Shown here: in pieces, positions 1-7,284 of the stretch
Layout of the letters: each line of letters begins with the position of its first letter
How positions within the stretch are numbered: the stretch's first letter is position 1
NCBI GenBank assembly: GCA_900551075.1
Contig: URVB01000006.1
Coordinates: 1-64,000, forward strand
Length of the DNA stretch: 64,000 bases
Reading direction: 5' to 3'
Source of the DNA: an uncultured Blautia sp.
GTDB taxonomy: Bacteria; Bacillota; Clostridia; Lachnospirales; Lachnospiraceae
Made by a program: the position numbers and the translations under genes
The notes under the pieces: generated by a model
What the model was told of the DNA's origin: nothing
Seen by the model: the letters and a program-made list of their open reading frames with translations, nothing else
Database searches by the model: none

Positions 1-300
1 AAACCATGTCTCTTTTTATCCCTTTTTCAATTTGCGCAATTTATCTTACCTTATCGCGACGGTCTTTGACGTATTAAAAAAAGCCCGTCCACCGCCGGGG
101 AAAATTACGCCTATGAGTACGAACTGTCTAATCATTATATTACGGTTTTTAATGCCATTTTGCCTGTTCACATTTTTTGTGTATGGGCTTTTTTGCGCCT
201 TGCAGTTTTCTGAAAAAGCTGTTTGAAAAGCGCAACAAAACACCTTCTTCCATGCGGATAGTGTGCGAAAGGGGACGGAAGGACAAGCCCTTTGTCCTTT

Positions 301-494
301 ACACCACGAAGAAAGGAGGTAAACCCTATCATGGGACACTCTAACATCACCATGACGCTGAACTATACGCACACGCTACATTCGCTTCCGCAAAGGCTGA
401 AATGGAACGGCTGATTGCATAGCCGCAAGCAGGATTTACTACTTCTTTTACTACTGTTGAGAGGGAAAACCTAAGAGGTTTTAAGAGTATATGA
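301..494 (+). pseudogene. Tyrosine recombinase (integrase) C-terminal remnant
   Basis: The stretch from 331 reads MGHSNITMTLNYTH, the hallmark end of the catalytic domain of phage/conjugative-element integrases, including the nucleophile tyrosine region. A one-base frameshift near 374 then moves the reading to ATFASAKAEMERLIA. An in-frame TAG at 420-422 follows, and the same frame continues to a TGA at 492-494. Nothing upstream restores an integrase N-terminus, so this is a decayed 3' end only. It suggests that a mobile element once ended here, next to the accessory strip on its right. The family call rests on the short motif. Confidence 0.6.
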
Positions 495-693
495 GAACTT
501 CTCCCCATATCTGAAATGCCGGGAAAGCCCGAAAATACGGGCTATACCGACATATAAGAACTTCTAAAGAGATAATCTAAATTCACCATAAATTTTCCAT
601 AAATAATTTATATCTTTTATATTAATCACAACGGACTACTTCCTCTTTTATAAGCTTTCTGTTTCATTTCCATTGACACTGGATAATTCCTTT

Positions 694-1620
694 TCAAGCA
701 TTTCCTGCTTCCACAGGAATTACCCATATTTCCATATGACTAAACTCTGCACTTTCTTTATAGTATTTTTCTGCCATGAACGGCTTTGTAACCAGTTTAT
801 GGTTTGGAAGCCAAGTTTCAAACAGATACTTATTTGCTTGATTTAAAGCAGTGGAAACAAGTTCTTCAAAAGATTCTGCCTCAATTCGGCATACAACATA
901 CTCACCTGCTGGTAATGTATGTTGTACCATATTTTTAGGACATACATCTGTTGATGAAACCATACCTCCTGCAAAATAAAGGAACGTTCCTTTATCCGGA
1001 TTTGCCGAATGAGATACACCAAGTTCAATATTGTTGTTAAAAACGACATTTTCGGTTTGCATTTTCTTTGCATGAAATTCACGCCATAGCTGACCCGGAA
1101 TATCAATTCCCGTACTTTCCCCAAGAGGAATCTGCTCATCAACATTTACTGCTTTTTCGAAGCCAAAATACGTTTCGCTTGCTTTTAATGTTTTCTTTTG
1201 AATTTCCAAAACAATACTCCCTACAATCAGTGGGACATTTTCATCAATCATAACATAATGAGAAGAAAGTTCTGGCTTGTCAAATGTATTTAACATAGGA
1301 ACGCTCTTTCTGTATTCATCGGGTGTAATATGATAAACTTCTTTAAATGCTCTGGTGAAATTAGCATGGTCTGAAAATCCATATTTTAAAGCCACATCTA
1401 ATATTCTTTCCTCCGAGTTATTTAATTCTGTTATTACCATTGCTAAACGACGAAGTTTAATATATTCCTGAACCGATTTCTTAACTAGTCTTTTAAATAA
1501 GCGTTGGTAATAAAACGTGGATAAACAGGCAATTTTTGCTAGTTTCTCTGTTTCAATTTTCTCATTCAAGTGTTGTTCAATATAATTTAATGACATTTCA
1601 ATATTTTCATATGCGTACAT
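694..1620 (-). CDS. AraC-family regulator with GyrI-like effector domain
   Basis: Predicted cytoplasmic transcription regulator of 308 aa. Residues about 5-105 form the double helix-turn-helix AraC DNA-binding domain (FYYQRLFKRL and HANFTRAFKEVYHITPDEYR are typical). Residues about 110-305 look like a GyrI/SOUL-type small-molecule binding domain, as in Rob/BmrR-like drug-sensing regulators. I chose the ATG at 1620 because AAAGGAGGT lies just upstream; an ATG 63 nt further out has no ribosome site. It is a single gene with no obvious partner nearby, so its target is unknown. Its family often responds to toxic amphipathic compounds, but that is inference here. Confidence 0.85.
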   Translation of the reverse strand: MYAYENIEMSLNYIEQHLNEKIETEKLAKIACLSTFYYQRLFKRLVKKSVQEYIKLRRLAMVITELNNSEERILDVALKYGFSDHANFTRAFKEVYHITPDEYRKSVPMLNTFDKPELSSHYVMIDENVPLIVGSIVLEIQKKTLKASETYFGFEKAVNVDEQIPLGESTGIDIPGQLWREFHAKKMQTENVVFNNNIELGVSHSANPDKGTFLYFAGGMVSSTDVCPKNMVQHTLPAGEYVVCRIEAESFEELVSTALNQANKYLFETWLPNHKLVTKPFMAEKYYKESAEFSHMEIWVIPVEAGNA

Positions 1621-1978
1621 ATCAGTACCTCCTTTTTTTATAGTTACAGTATATATGAAAATTTTTTGCACGGCTTGTCGCACAATGCCATTATCTTATA
1701 AGAAGCCAAAAGATATAGAAAACCAAATTTGTCTATATAGTAACTTTTATTTCTTTAGTATTTTTTAATGAGTCGTACCTAATAAATTTATCACATACAT
1801 TTTAATACTTTTCGTATCATAGGCTTTTTACAGCATTTAATAGAATAAATATACAAAAATAAGGCAATACCTCCCTAACGGTTGCCATGTCTTTCCTAAG
1901 AAAAAGAGCCGATAACCGCATTTTAATTTTCGTGAACTACCCATTGTCCAAAGCCAGTGGGATTGCGGTTGCCCTATT
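1621..1978. other. AT-rich intergenic stretch without a convincing gene
   Basis: This 358-nt stretch lies between two minus-strand genes. The first 60 nt hold the ribosome site of the AraC gene. The rest is AT-rich, with no open frame that has a start signal. Read on the minus strand, about 1860-1900 contains an AGGGAGGTATTGCC string that resembles AGGAGGTATTATG near 2510. This may be shared debris of mobile-element sequence. Confidence 0.4.
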
Positions 1979-2443
1979 TCAACTATTCAGCAGCTTTTCC
2001 AAATCCCCCCTGGAAACATCCATTCTTTCGGACACTTCTTCCATCGTCATGCCGGTATTCAGAAACCGCCTGATTACCATTTTCATATCCTCGCCAACCT
2101 CTATGAGATGCCCGTCCAAATCGTAGAACCGAATCACACGCTGCCCCCAGCTATGCTCGATGACTTCTCCCAGATATTCAATCTCCGGGTACTCTTCCAG
2201 CTTATTCAGGAAATCGTCAAAATCCTGTTCCTCAAAGACGACTTCCGCATTGTTGGATTTCTTCAATACCTTATCTTTTGGTATGTTTACCAGCCAGTCA
2301 AAATCCTGCTGTAACGCCAGACCGCAGGTAAAAGCGACGTTCCTTCCGTAATCCTGATAGACTTCTAATCCGAACAAATCCTCATAAAACTTTCTTGCGG
2401 CGCTGATGTCCGCTACCGATATAACCGTACACACATACTTCAT
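1979..2443 (-). CDS. VOC (glyoxalase/bleomycin-resistance fold) family protein
   Basis: 154 aa with the beta-alpha-beta VOC pattern. It opens with MKYVCTVISVADISAARKFY, followed by a YGRNVAF core and FYDLDGHLIEVGE, the usual last metal-site strand (the glutamate is present). The C-terminal 25 residues, MTMEEVSERMDVSRGDLEKL, look like a small helix-turn-helix tail, which is common in this subfamily. The ATG at 2443 follows AAAAGGAG; the upstream ATG at 2461 would place that site inside the coding region. VOC proteins include lyases, dioxygenases and drug-binding proteins; the substrate cannot be told from sequence. Confidence 0.85.
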   Translation of the reverse strand: MKYVCTVISVADISAARKFYEDLFGLEVYQDYGRNVAFTCGLALQQDFDWLVNIPKDKVLKKSNNAEVVFEEQDFDDFLNKLEEYPEIEYLGEVIEHSWGQRVIRFYDLDGHLIEVGEDMKMVIRRFLNTGMTMEEVSERMDVSRGDLEKLLNS

Positions 2444-2536
2444 GTAAATTCTCCTTTTCATTCTTATTTTTAATTGATTTTGTGGAATAAATCCTTACAT
2501 AATACCTCCTAAACGGCTTATCCACATCGCACACTG

Positions 2537-2764
2537 TCAGGATATTCTTACGCATTCCAGCAGACTGGGATTTACCGTTCTACCACGACCGTAAGTAACA
2601 TCACTTGTTTTGTGTTCGTGCCGGCCTATGGAACCTCCGGCATGAATACGACAGGGAATGATTTTTACTTGTTCATCCATAAACATTCTTGCTGTCATTT
2701 CTCCTGTTCCATCATTCATTCCCGGCAAAGTTTTCTCCGGGATGTCATTAAAGTTGATAAGCAT
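2537..2764 (-). pseudogene. Truncated cupin-domain protein
   Basis: The first ~57 residues (MLINFNDIPEKTLPGMNDGTG ... GGSIGRHEHKTSD) are the N-terminal half of a small cupin, including the GxxxxxHxH metal-site start. At about 2594 the similarity stops and an unrelated tail of ~18 residues runs to a stop. The start retains a strong GGAGGAAATAGT-ATG signal. A complete cupin of this type would be about 105-115 aa, so the second metal-binding half is gone. It sits directly downstream of the broken amidotransferase, with which it probably once formed an operon. Confidence 0.6.
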
Positions 2765-2765
2765 A

Positions 2766-3155
2766 CTATTTCCTCCATAAGATTTAAACTTATCGCATCA
2801 ACAAAAGTCTGGAATATTTTTCTGCTATGCGAATCTGTTCTAAATGAAAATTCCGGATACCACTGTACCGCCCGGATAAATTTTTCTCTGGAACATATAC
2901 AGCTTCCATTAACCCATCCTCCGAAAATGCCATTGCCTCCAAGTCTGGCGCAAGTTCTCTGACCGCCTGATGATGATAACTGTTTACCAAACAGGATTCC
3001 TCTTTCAGAAGCTGATGCAACGGTGTGTCCCGAATCAGTTCTACGGAATGAACTGACATATCATACGGCGATGTTTGGTGATGCTCTATGTTAGAGAGCC
3101 GTTCTGTGGGTATGTAATCAGCTTTACGATTACGCATAAAGCTCATAGGTATCAT
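2766..3155 (-). pseudogene. Broken class-I glutamine amidotransferase (peptidase C26, PuuD-like)
   Basis: Residues from about 3113 leftward (IPTERLSNIEHHQ ... NSYHHQAVRELAPDLEAMA ... GLMEAVYVPEKN) match the C-terminal half of gamma-glutamyl-GABA hydrolase-like amidotransferases, including the catalytic-histidine region HHQ. A one-base frameshift around 2880 splits the gene: the expected ending (RAVQWYPEF) lies in another frame and reads on to about 2770. The N-terminal half with the nucleophile cysteine (GxCxG) is absent and is replaced by an unrelated ~14-residue leader. Both lesions make it non-functional. The family identification from the HHQ/QWHPE-like motifs is good. Confidence 0.7.
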
Positions 3156-3318
3156 AGCAAATTGAAGCGGAATACCGTCCTCAGGCTATAGCCAGCATGT
3201 AGACATTTTGCCTCATCTCTCATAATTTGTATTTCCTGTACTCTCATTTGATAAACATTCGCTCAAAGCATCCAATCCTTTGTCATATTAAACGCTCCAT
3301 GGTAATGTATTTCTGCAT

Positions 3319-3906
3319 TTAGCCGGCTAAAATGCCGTATACGCATTCCAGCAAAGTCAATGCAAGGATCGTATTGATAAGCCGGTAGTGCTTTGCATAG
3401 GCTTTCTGAATCAATACTCCCATCCCGATCCATGTTAATGTAGCAACTGTACCAATCGTCGCAATCATCAACTCAAATAGAACCAGTACCCAAAGGTTTG
3501 TACTGTAATCCGTGATGTACCCGGTTAAAGCTGTAATGCCAAACAGATAAATTTTAACATTTACAAATTGCAGCATAAAGCCTTTCATAAAGGAAGCTGA
3601 TTTTTCCATATCACCCTCTGGCGGTGGGCAGATTGCAATATGAATTGCCAGCCAAAATATATATGCAGCGCCAATGTATCTCATAACCTCCAGCAAATTC
3701 GGTAAAAATGTGCTTACGCCAAACACAAAAACAGCACAAATAATTTGCACGGCATAATAACCTGCAAATATCCCACAAAAAAGCGGCCTGCCTTTTTTGT
3801 AACCATAATTTGTTACTGTATTCAATGCTAAAATATTGCCCGGTCCCGGTGTGAAAGCATTGATAACAGAATATATAAAAAAATTACCTATAACATAAGC
3901 AGGCAT
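3319..3906 (-). CDS. LysE/RhtB-family amino-acid exporter
   Basis: 195-aa integral membrane protein with about six hydrophobic segments. TPGPGN at residues 19-24 is the signature of LysE/RhtB exporters, which expel lysine, homoserine, threonine or cysteine derivatives by proton exchange. It starts at an ATG with AAGGAGGTGCGTAA in front. The LysR-type gene lies 100 nt upstream on the same strand, with an inverted repeat between them. This arrangement often means the regulator senses the exported amino acid. It shows no lesions, unlike several neighbours. Substrate unknown. Confidence 0.88.
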   Translation of the reverse strand: MPAYVIGNFFIYSVINAFTPGPGNILALNTVTNYGYKKGRPLFCGIFAGYYAVQIICAVFVFGVSTFLPNLLEVMRYIGAAYIFWLAIHIAICPPPEGDMEKSASFMKGFMLQFVNVKIYLFGITALTGYITDYSTNLWVLVLFELMIATIGTVATLTWIGMGVLIQKAYAKHYRLINTILALTLLECVYGILAG

Positions 3907-3981
3907 TTACGCACCTCCTTGCTTTTCGCAAATTGTATCATGAAAAGGCATGTTATAGGTAATATTGTTTATTTATGCTAT

Positions 3982-4002
3982 TGCATAGGCTGTTCCTATG
4001 CA
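3982..4002. promoter_or_regulatory. Inverted repeat in the lysE control region
   Basis: TGCATAGG-CTGTT-CCTATGCA is a perfect 8-bp inverted repeat with a 5-nt gap, 5 nt past the lysR stop codon and 76 nt before the exporter start. It lacks a following T-run on either strand, so it fits a protein-binding site for the LysR regulator better than a terminator. Inference from position only. Confidence 0.45.
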
Positions 4003-4006
4003 CAAG

Positions 4007-4906
4007 TTATTGTTGATACTCTTTTAATGCTTTGATGTAGATCTTTCCCAATTCGGAAAGATCTTTATCCTTATTGATGATATATCCAATTCGCATAATT
4101 TCGTCCTCATCGAGCGGAACAGAAATAATTGCATCTCCCTGTAAATATCTCGGAAATATCCCACTTGAAATTGTATATCCGTTTAACCCGATCATAAGAT
4201 TTACAATGGCTGCTCTATCGCTCACCTTAATGCTTTTTTCCGCAGGAGCATTACGAAAAAGCTCTTCCGCGAAATATGCCGATTCATAGCTTCCCTGTAC
4301 AAAGCTCAATTTGGGATATGGCGATAAATCCTCTAACTTTAAGAAAGAATGCCTGGCAAGCGGGTGGTCTTTGCTCAAAAAAACATGAGGTGAAGCGCAA
4401 AAAAGCTCATAAAAGCATAGATTATTTTCCTCTAAAAGCTTTCTTAACACACTTTCGTTATTTTTGCTCAAATAAAGTATCCCAATATCACTAAACCGAT
4501 TTCTCACATCTTCAATAATCTGATGCGTCTGTGTTTCATTCAAAATGAACTCAAAACGCTCTTGTCCAAACTGCTGTATCAATTCTACAAAAGCGTTCGT
4601 TGTAAAAGTATAATGCTGTGTCGATATGCAAAATCTCTGCTTTACCGGTTCATCGCTGATATATTTTGCTTCCAACAGCTCCATTTGCTGAACGACTTGT
4701 CTTGCATAACCCAAAAATTCCATACCCTCTTTTGTAAGGGCAACACCAGTGCGGCACCTGTTAAAAATTGTAAATTTAACTTCTTTCTCTATCTGCTTTA
4801 CGGAATCGGATAAACTCGGCTGCGAAATGTACAAACTTTTCGCAGCTTCTGTAATGGAGCCTTTTTCCGCTATTGCAACTAAATATTTTAACTGCTGCAA
4901 AGTCAT
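4007..4906 (-). CDS. LysR-family transcriptional regulator
   Basis: 299 aa, standard LysR length. Residues 1-60 form the winged helix-turn-helix (GSITEAAKSLYISQPSLSDSVKQIE). Residues about 90-299 form the periplasmic-binding-like effector domain. The recognition helix is complete. It probably controls the downstream exporter gene, whose promoter region carries a perfect inverted repeat. The start follows GAAAGGGATATGAC. Effector unknown. Neighbouring genes to the right are degenerate, so this pair seems to be a surviving unit. Confidence 0.88.
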   Translation of the reverse strand: MTLQQLKYLVAIAEKGSITEAAKSLYISQPSLSDSVKQIEKEVKFTIFNRCRTGVALTKEGMEFLGYARQVVQQMELLEAKYISDEPVKQRFCISTQHYTFTTNAFVELIQQFGQERFEFILNETQTHQIIEDVRNRFSDIGILYLSKNNESVLRKLLEENNLCFYELFCASPHVFLSKDHPLARHSFLKLEDLSPYPKLSFVQGSYESAYFAEELFRNAPAEKSIKVSDRAAIVNLMIGLNGYTISSGIFPRYLQGDAIISVPLDEDEIMRIGYIINKDKDLSELGKIYIKALKEYQQ

Positions 4907-5050
4907 GTCATATCCCTTTCTCTCATTAATTTTGAGTGTTCTCTTCTCAAAATTGGAATGAGCGGGAAAGCCATTTCAGGGCTTTCCCAGCTTGATTACC
5001 TATCAGCAAAGACGGGCAGGACTGTTGACGGCGGCACATTTATGCACCGT

Positions 5051-5143
5051 TCATCTTGACTGTTGACTGGCTCGCATGTCTTGCTTCATGCCCAAATCTT
5101 TCACCATTATCTTTTTTGCTTCTTGCGGGAATTTTTCATTCAT
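5051..5143 (-). pseudogene. Truncated N-terminus, possibly pyridoxamine-phosphate-oxidase-like protein
   Basis: A strong AGAAGGAGAA site precedes an ATG at 5143, but the frame ends after 30 residues (MNEKFPQEAKKIMVKDLG...MKQDMRASQQSR). The opening residues resemble the start of small FMN-binding PNPOx-like proteins of Clostridia. The rest is missing, and the sequence downstream (5040-4980) does not continue the family. I read it as a gene cut short by deletion. The family call is tentative because only ~18 residues match by memory. Confidence 0.4.
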
Positions 5144-5218
5144 AAACAAATTCTCCTTCTAATCGCTGATAACTAATAAGGTTTATTCCAACAAAACGGA
5201 ATTTATCCTTCTTATAAT

Positions 5219-5594
5219 CTACAAAGCATTCTTTGGACAGTTTTTTACACATTCATAACAGAGAATGCCCTCTGTCCCGTTTTCCCTTTCCCTGAATTAT
5301 CCATTACATCAATATTCATTGGGCATACCTGTTTGCATTTACCGCAAGATATGCACTTACTTGTATCACATTTTACTCTTAGCAGCGAAAAATAACTCAT
5401 GGGCTTAAGGAATAAGGTAATCGGGCATATGTAATTGCAAAAGCCCTATGATCTTTAAAGAAAAATGCCAATCCAATACCGAGTTTAAAAAAATGTCACC
5501 ATCGGATTCGGAGCATCCATCCACAATTCAAAAGCCATCGTCCGTTTTGTTTGTCTCGGGTCTATTTTTTCGCCATCTTCTCCTCCACGACCTT
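5219..5594 (-). pseudogene. Degenerate 4Fe-4S membrane-type ferredoxin protein
   Basis: Read on the minus strand in three frames, the segment gives a TMAFELWMDAPNPMVTFF-like stretch, then CNYICPITLFLKP, then CDTSKCISCGKCKQVCPMNID, and finally CYECVKNCPKNAL before a TAG at 5219-5221. These are the CxxxCP loop and two CxxCxxCxxxCP clusters of NapH-like 4Fe-4S binding proteins. At least two frameshifts separate the blocks: one near the poly-T at about 5490 and one near 5285. The N-terminal membrane segments are missing. It cannot encode a working protein as it stands. Confidence 0.7.
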
Positions 5595-6008
5595 CTATTT
5601 CCTGTTCGGCCTTCTCTTAATGGCTAATAGCTGCATGAAGTCTCCGAACAAAGATGTATCAACGGGCTCAAACATCAGCCATTTCCCATCGTGATAGGTT
5701 TTTGAGTCATCGTAAATCTTCTGGACGCTTTCAGTATACTCACCTCGGCCGGCTTCAAATTTTGCCCGCTCGTCCTTTCCCAGGATCACCATAAAGCCAA
5801 TGCAGTTCTCCCTTGCATATAAGGCGCAGAGTGTTTTTCCGCCCCTTCGGTATTTGTATTCATAGGTCCATGCCTTGCCGCCGCTGTTCCAAAGGCAGTC
5901 CATATCGTACTTCTCATCAATCGCAACGCATAACTTCTGCCACACGTCATATAAAGACTGCCCGATCAAGGCGGTCATATCGTCCATATTTGGTATTTTA
6001 TCAAGCAT
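5595..6008 (-). CDS. DUF3788 family protein
   Basis: 137 aa, soluble. Recognised from the pattern LWNSGGKAWTYEYKYRRGGKTLCALYARE ... GFMVILGKDER ... KTYHDGKWLMFEP, typical of the DUF3788 family, whose function is unknown. I chose the ATG at 6008, preceded by AGGAAGAAGAGG; an in-frame GTG at 6032 has no ribosome site. The frame is intact although both neighbours are degenerate, so it may still be expressed. It ends 1 nt before the broken 4Fe-4S gene. Confidence 0.75.
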   Translation of the reverse strand: MLDKIPNMDDMTALIGQSLYDVWQKLCVAIDEKYDMDCLWNSGGKAWTYEYKYRRGGKTLCALYARENCIGFMVILGKDERAKFEAGRGEYTESVQKIYDDSKTYHDGKWLMFEPVDTSLFGDFMQLLAIKRRPNRK

Positions 6009-6035
6009 ATCTGCCTCTTCTTCCTTTCTCACTTT

Positions 6036-6190
6036 TTACTGATCAAAAAACTTTCCCTTAAAGAAGTTTTCATTTCCAAGTTTTTTCGCTGTCAGGCGGA
6101 ACATCGGCAATACCGCTCTGTGTGAGCGCCGCGAAGGAACCCTGTTACCTCAATTTCAAACTCATATTCTTCATCATACCATTTTTTCAT
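6036..6190 (-). pseudogene. Internally deleted TIGR04076-family gene
   Basis: The 5' end is intact: GGAGGCCAGTG precedes an ATG at 6190, and the first ~27 residues (MKKWYDEEYEFEIEVTGFLR...TERYCR) match TIGR04076 proteins. Immediately afterwards the sequence jumps, out of frame, to the family's C-terminal end (MFRLTAKKLGNENFFKGKFF, stop at 6036-6038). About 50 central residues, including the cysteine-rich part, have been deleted. It is a clean example of the deletion decay seen throughout this strip. Confidence 0.65.
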
Positions 6191-6343
6191 CACTGGCCTC
6201 CTTTCTATAATTGCCATTCCGCGATTGCTGCTTTTATAGGGTAATCATACCATAAAACTACTTTCAGCTTCAACCTTATGTCTGATTGTGTCCCAAAGAG
6301 CAAGTGCAGTGACGGATCCATGCATGCTTCATTTTACCGGTTT

Positions 6344-6718
6344 TCAGATGTAATCACATTTTTGGCATTGCAATAATGTGTTTTCACTATCCTCTTTATG
6401 GTATGCGCCGGACCATCTGCAAATACTTTGCAGGATCGGCACAACAGAAATGCCTTTATCCGTCAGGCTATATTCGACTCTCGGCGGTATTTCGTTGAAT
6501 TGCGCACGTTCAATAATACCGTCTGCCATCAACTCTTTCAATGTAGATGCCAAAACAGCATCCGTTATATTTGTCATTTCCTTCCGTAATGCACTGTATC
6601 TTAAAGTTTTTTTCTCTGCCAAAACGCAGATCACTCTTGATTTCCATTTGCCGCCAAAGATGTCAAGCCCGTATTCTAAGGGACAGCGGATATCTTTTTC
6701 TAATTTGGGCTTGTACAT
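6344..6718 (-). CDS. HxlR-family winged-helix regulator
   Basis: 124-aa transcription regulator of the HxlR/YodB type. Typical elements are CPLEYGLDIFGGKWKSRVICVL, TLRYSALRKEM, LKELMADGIIERAQF and EYSLTDKG. The first cysteine (CPLE, residue ~12) is the one that senses electrophiles or oxidants in characterised relatives. The C-terminal tail adds a CQKCDYI pair that might bind metal or sense redox; this is inference. It is transcribed divergently from the small ABM-like gene, with a perfect palindrome in the shared control region. Start follows GGGAGGTAAATGAA. Confidence 0.9.
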   Translation of the reverse strand: MYKPKLEKDIRCPLEYGLDIFGGKWKSRVICVLAEKKTLRYSALRKEMTNITDAVLASTLKELMADGIIERAQFNEIPPRVEYSLTDKGISVVPILQSICRWSGAYHKEDSENTLLQCQKCDYI

Positions 6719-6742
6719 TTCATTTACCTCCCATCTGATAAA

Positions 6743-6771
6743 AGCATATCAAATACGCTTTAAATCCGCAA
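6743..6771 (-). promoter_or_regulatory. Candidate hxlR promoter
   Basis: On the minus strand TTGCGG (6771-6766) and TATGCT (6748-6743) are 17 nt apart, 25 nt before the HxlR start codon. The spacer contains ACGCTTTAAA when read on the plus strand, a string also found at the symporter and ligase promoters near 31.4 and 32.3 kb. Confidence 0.45.
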
Positions 6772-6782
6772 GTCACTATTTA

Positions 6783-6803
6783 ATTTATTAGCGACTAATA
6801 AAT
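6783..6803. promoter_or_regulatory. Probable HxlR operator
   Basis: ATTTATTAG-CGA-CTAATAAAT is a perfect 9-bp inverted repeat with a 3-nt centre. It sits between the divergent HxlR and ABM-like genes, 11 nt upstream of the plus-strand -35 box. HxlR proteins bind as dimers to such palindromes, so this is the most likely operator for both genes. Confidence 0.6.
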
Positions 6804-6814
6804 TTCATTATATC

Positions 6815-6843
6815 TTGTTGGTCAAAAGCGGTATTGCTATAAT
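6815..6843 (+). promoter_or_regulatory. Promoter of the ABM-like gene
   Basis: TTGTTG (6815-6820) and TATAAT (6838-6843) are separated by 17 nt and lie 53 nt before the start codon. The -10 box matches sigma-A consensus exactly. Confidence 0.65.
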
Positions 6844-6896
6844 TGAGCCAGTCTCAGCAGTGAGCACAAATCCAGAGATTAGGAGGCTTTTTAGTT

Positions 6897-7187
6897 ATGA
6901 AAGTAAACGCTTATCTTGAAATCACAATGAAAATTGACAATGCTAACCGTCCTGCTGCCGCAAAGGTTTATACCGACTACCGTCAGCCGTTCCTTGACAC
7001 GATTGAAGGGGCATTAACAAAAGACCTGCTGATTCGTGACGAGGATGTTCAGGTTCTTCACGGTTTTGACAGCGCAGAACACGCACAGGCTTACCTTTCC
7101 AGCGAAATGTTCCAAAACGATGTGTTTGTCGGCCTGAAACCGCTTTGGAGTGCAGAGCCCGATGTGAAGATTTATACCGTTTCTTAA
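6897..7187 (+). CDS. Small ABM-like (dimeric alpha-beta barrel) protein
   Basis: 96 aa. The fold pattern (N-terminal strand MKVNAYLEITMKI, central helix with EGALTKDLLIRDEDVQVLHGF, then SAEHAQAYLSSEMF and a final VKIYTV strand) resembles antibiotic-biosynthesis-monooxygenase/EthD-type small proteins. I cannot assign a substrate. The start has AGGAGGCTTTTTAGTT in front. Divergent pairing with an HxlR sensor suggests induction by a reactive or toxic compound, with this protein acting in detoxification. Its end is followed by a strong bidirectional terminator. Confidence 0.65.
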   Translation: MKVNAYLEITMKIDNANRPAAAKVYTDYRQPFLDTIEGALTKDLLIRDEDVQVLHGFDSAEHAQAYLSSEMFQNDVFVGLKPLWSAEPDVKIYTVS

Positions 7188-7240
7188 CATTCGGAAAATA
7201 CAGGGCGTACCAGACACGGATTTTTCCATGGAAAAGAGAA

Positions 7241-7276
7241 GAAGGACAGCCAGCCGATCCCGGCTGGCTGTCCTTC
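7241..7276. terminator. Bidirectional intrinsic terminator
   Basis: A perfect 16-bp stem (GAAGGACAGCCAGCCG with its complement) closes over a 4-nt loop between the convergent ABM-like gene and the alanine symporter gene. A-rich sequence precedes it and T-rich sequence follows, so it can serve both strands. Confidence 0.9.
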
Positions 7277-7284
7277 TATTCATT

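Noticed and set aside
32..226. A 64-residue plus-strand frame with a hydrophobic end
   Set aside because: No ribosome site and no recognisable motif; it lies in the same decayed area as the integrase scar and is probably noise.
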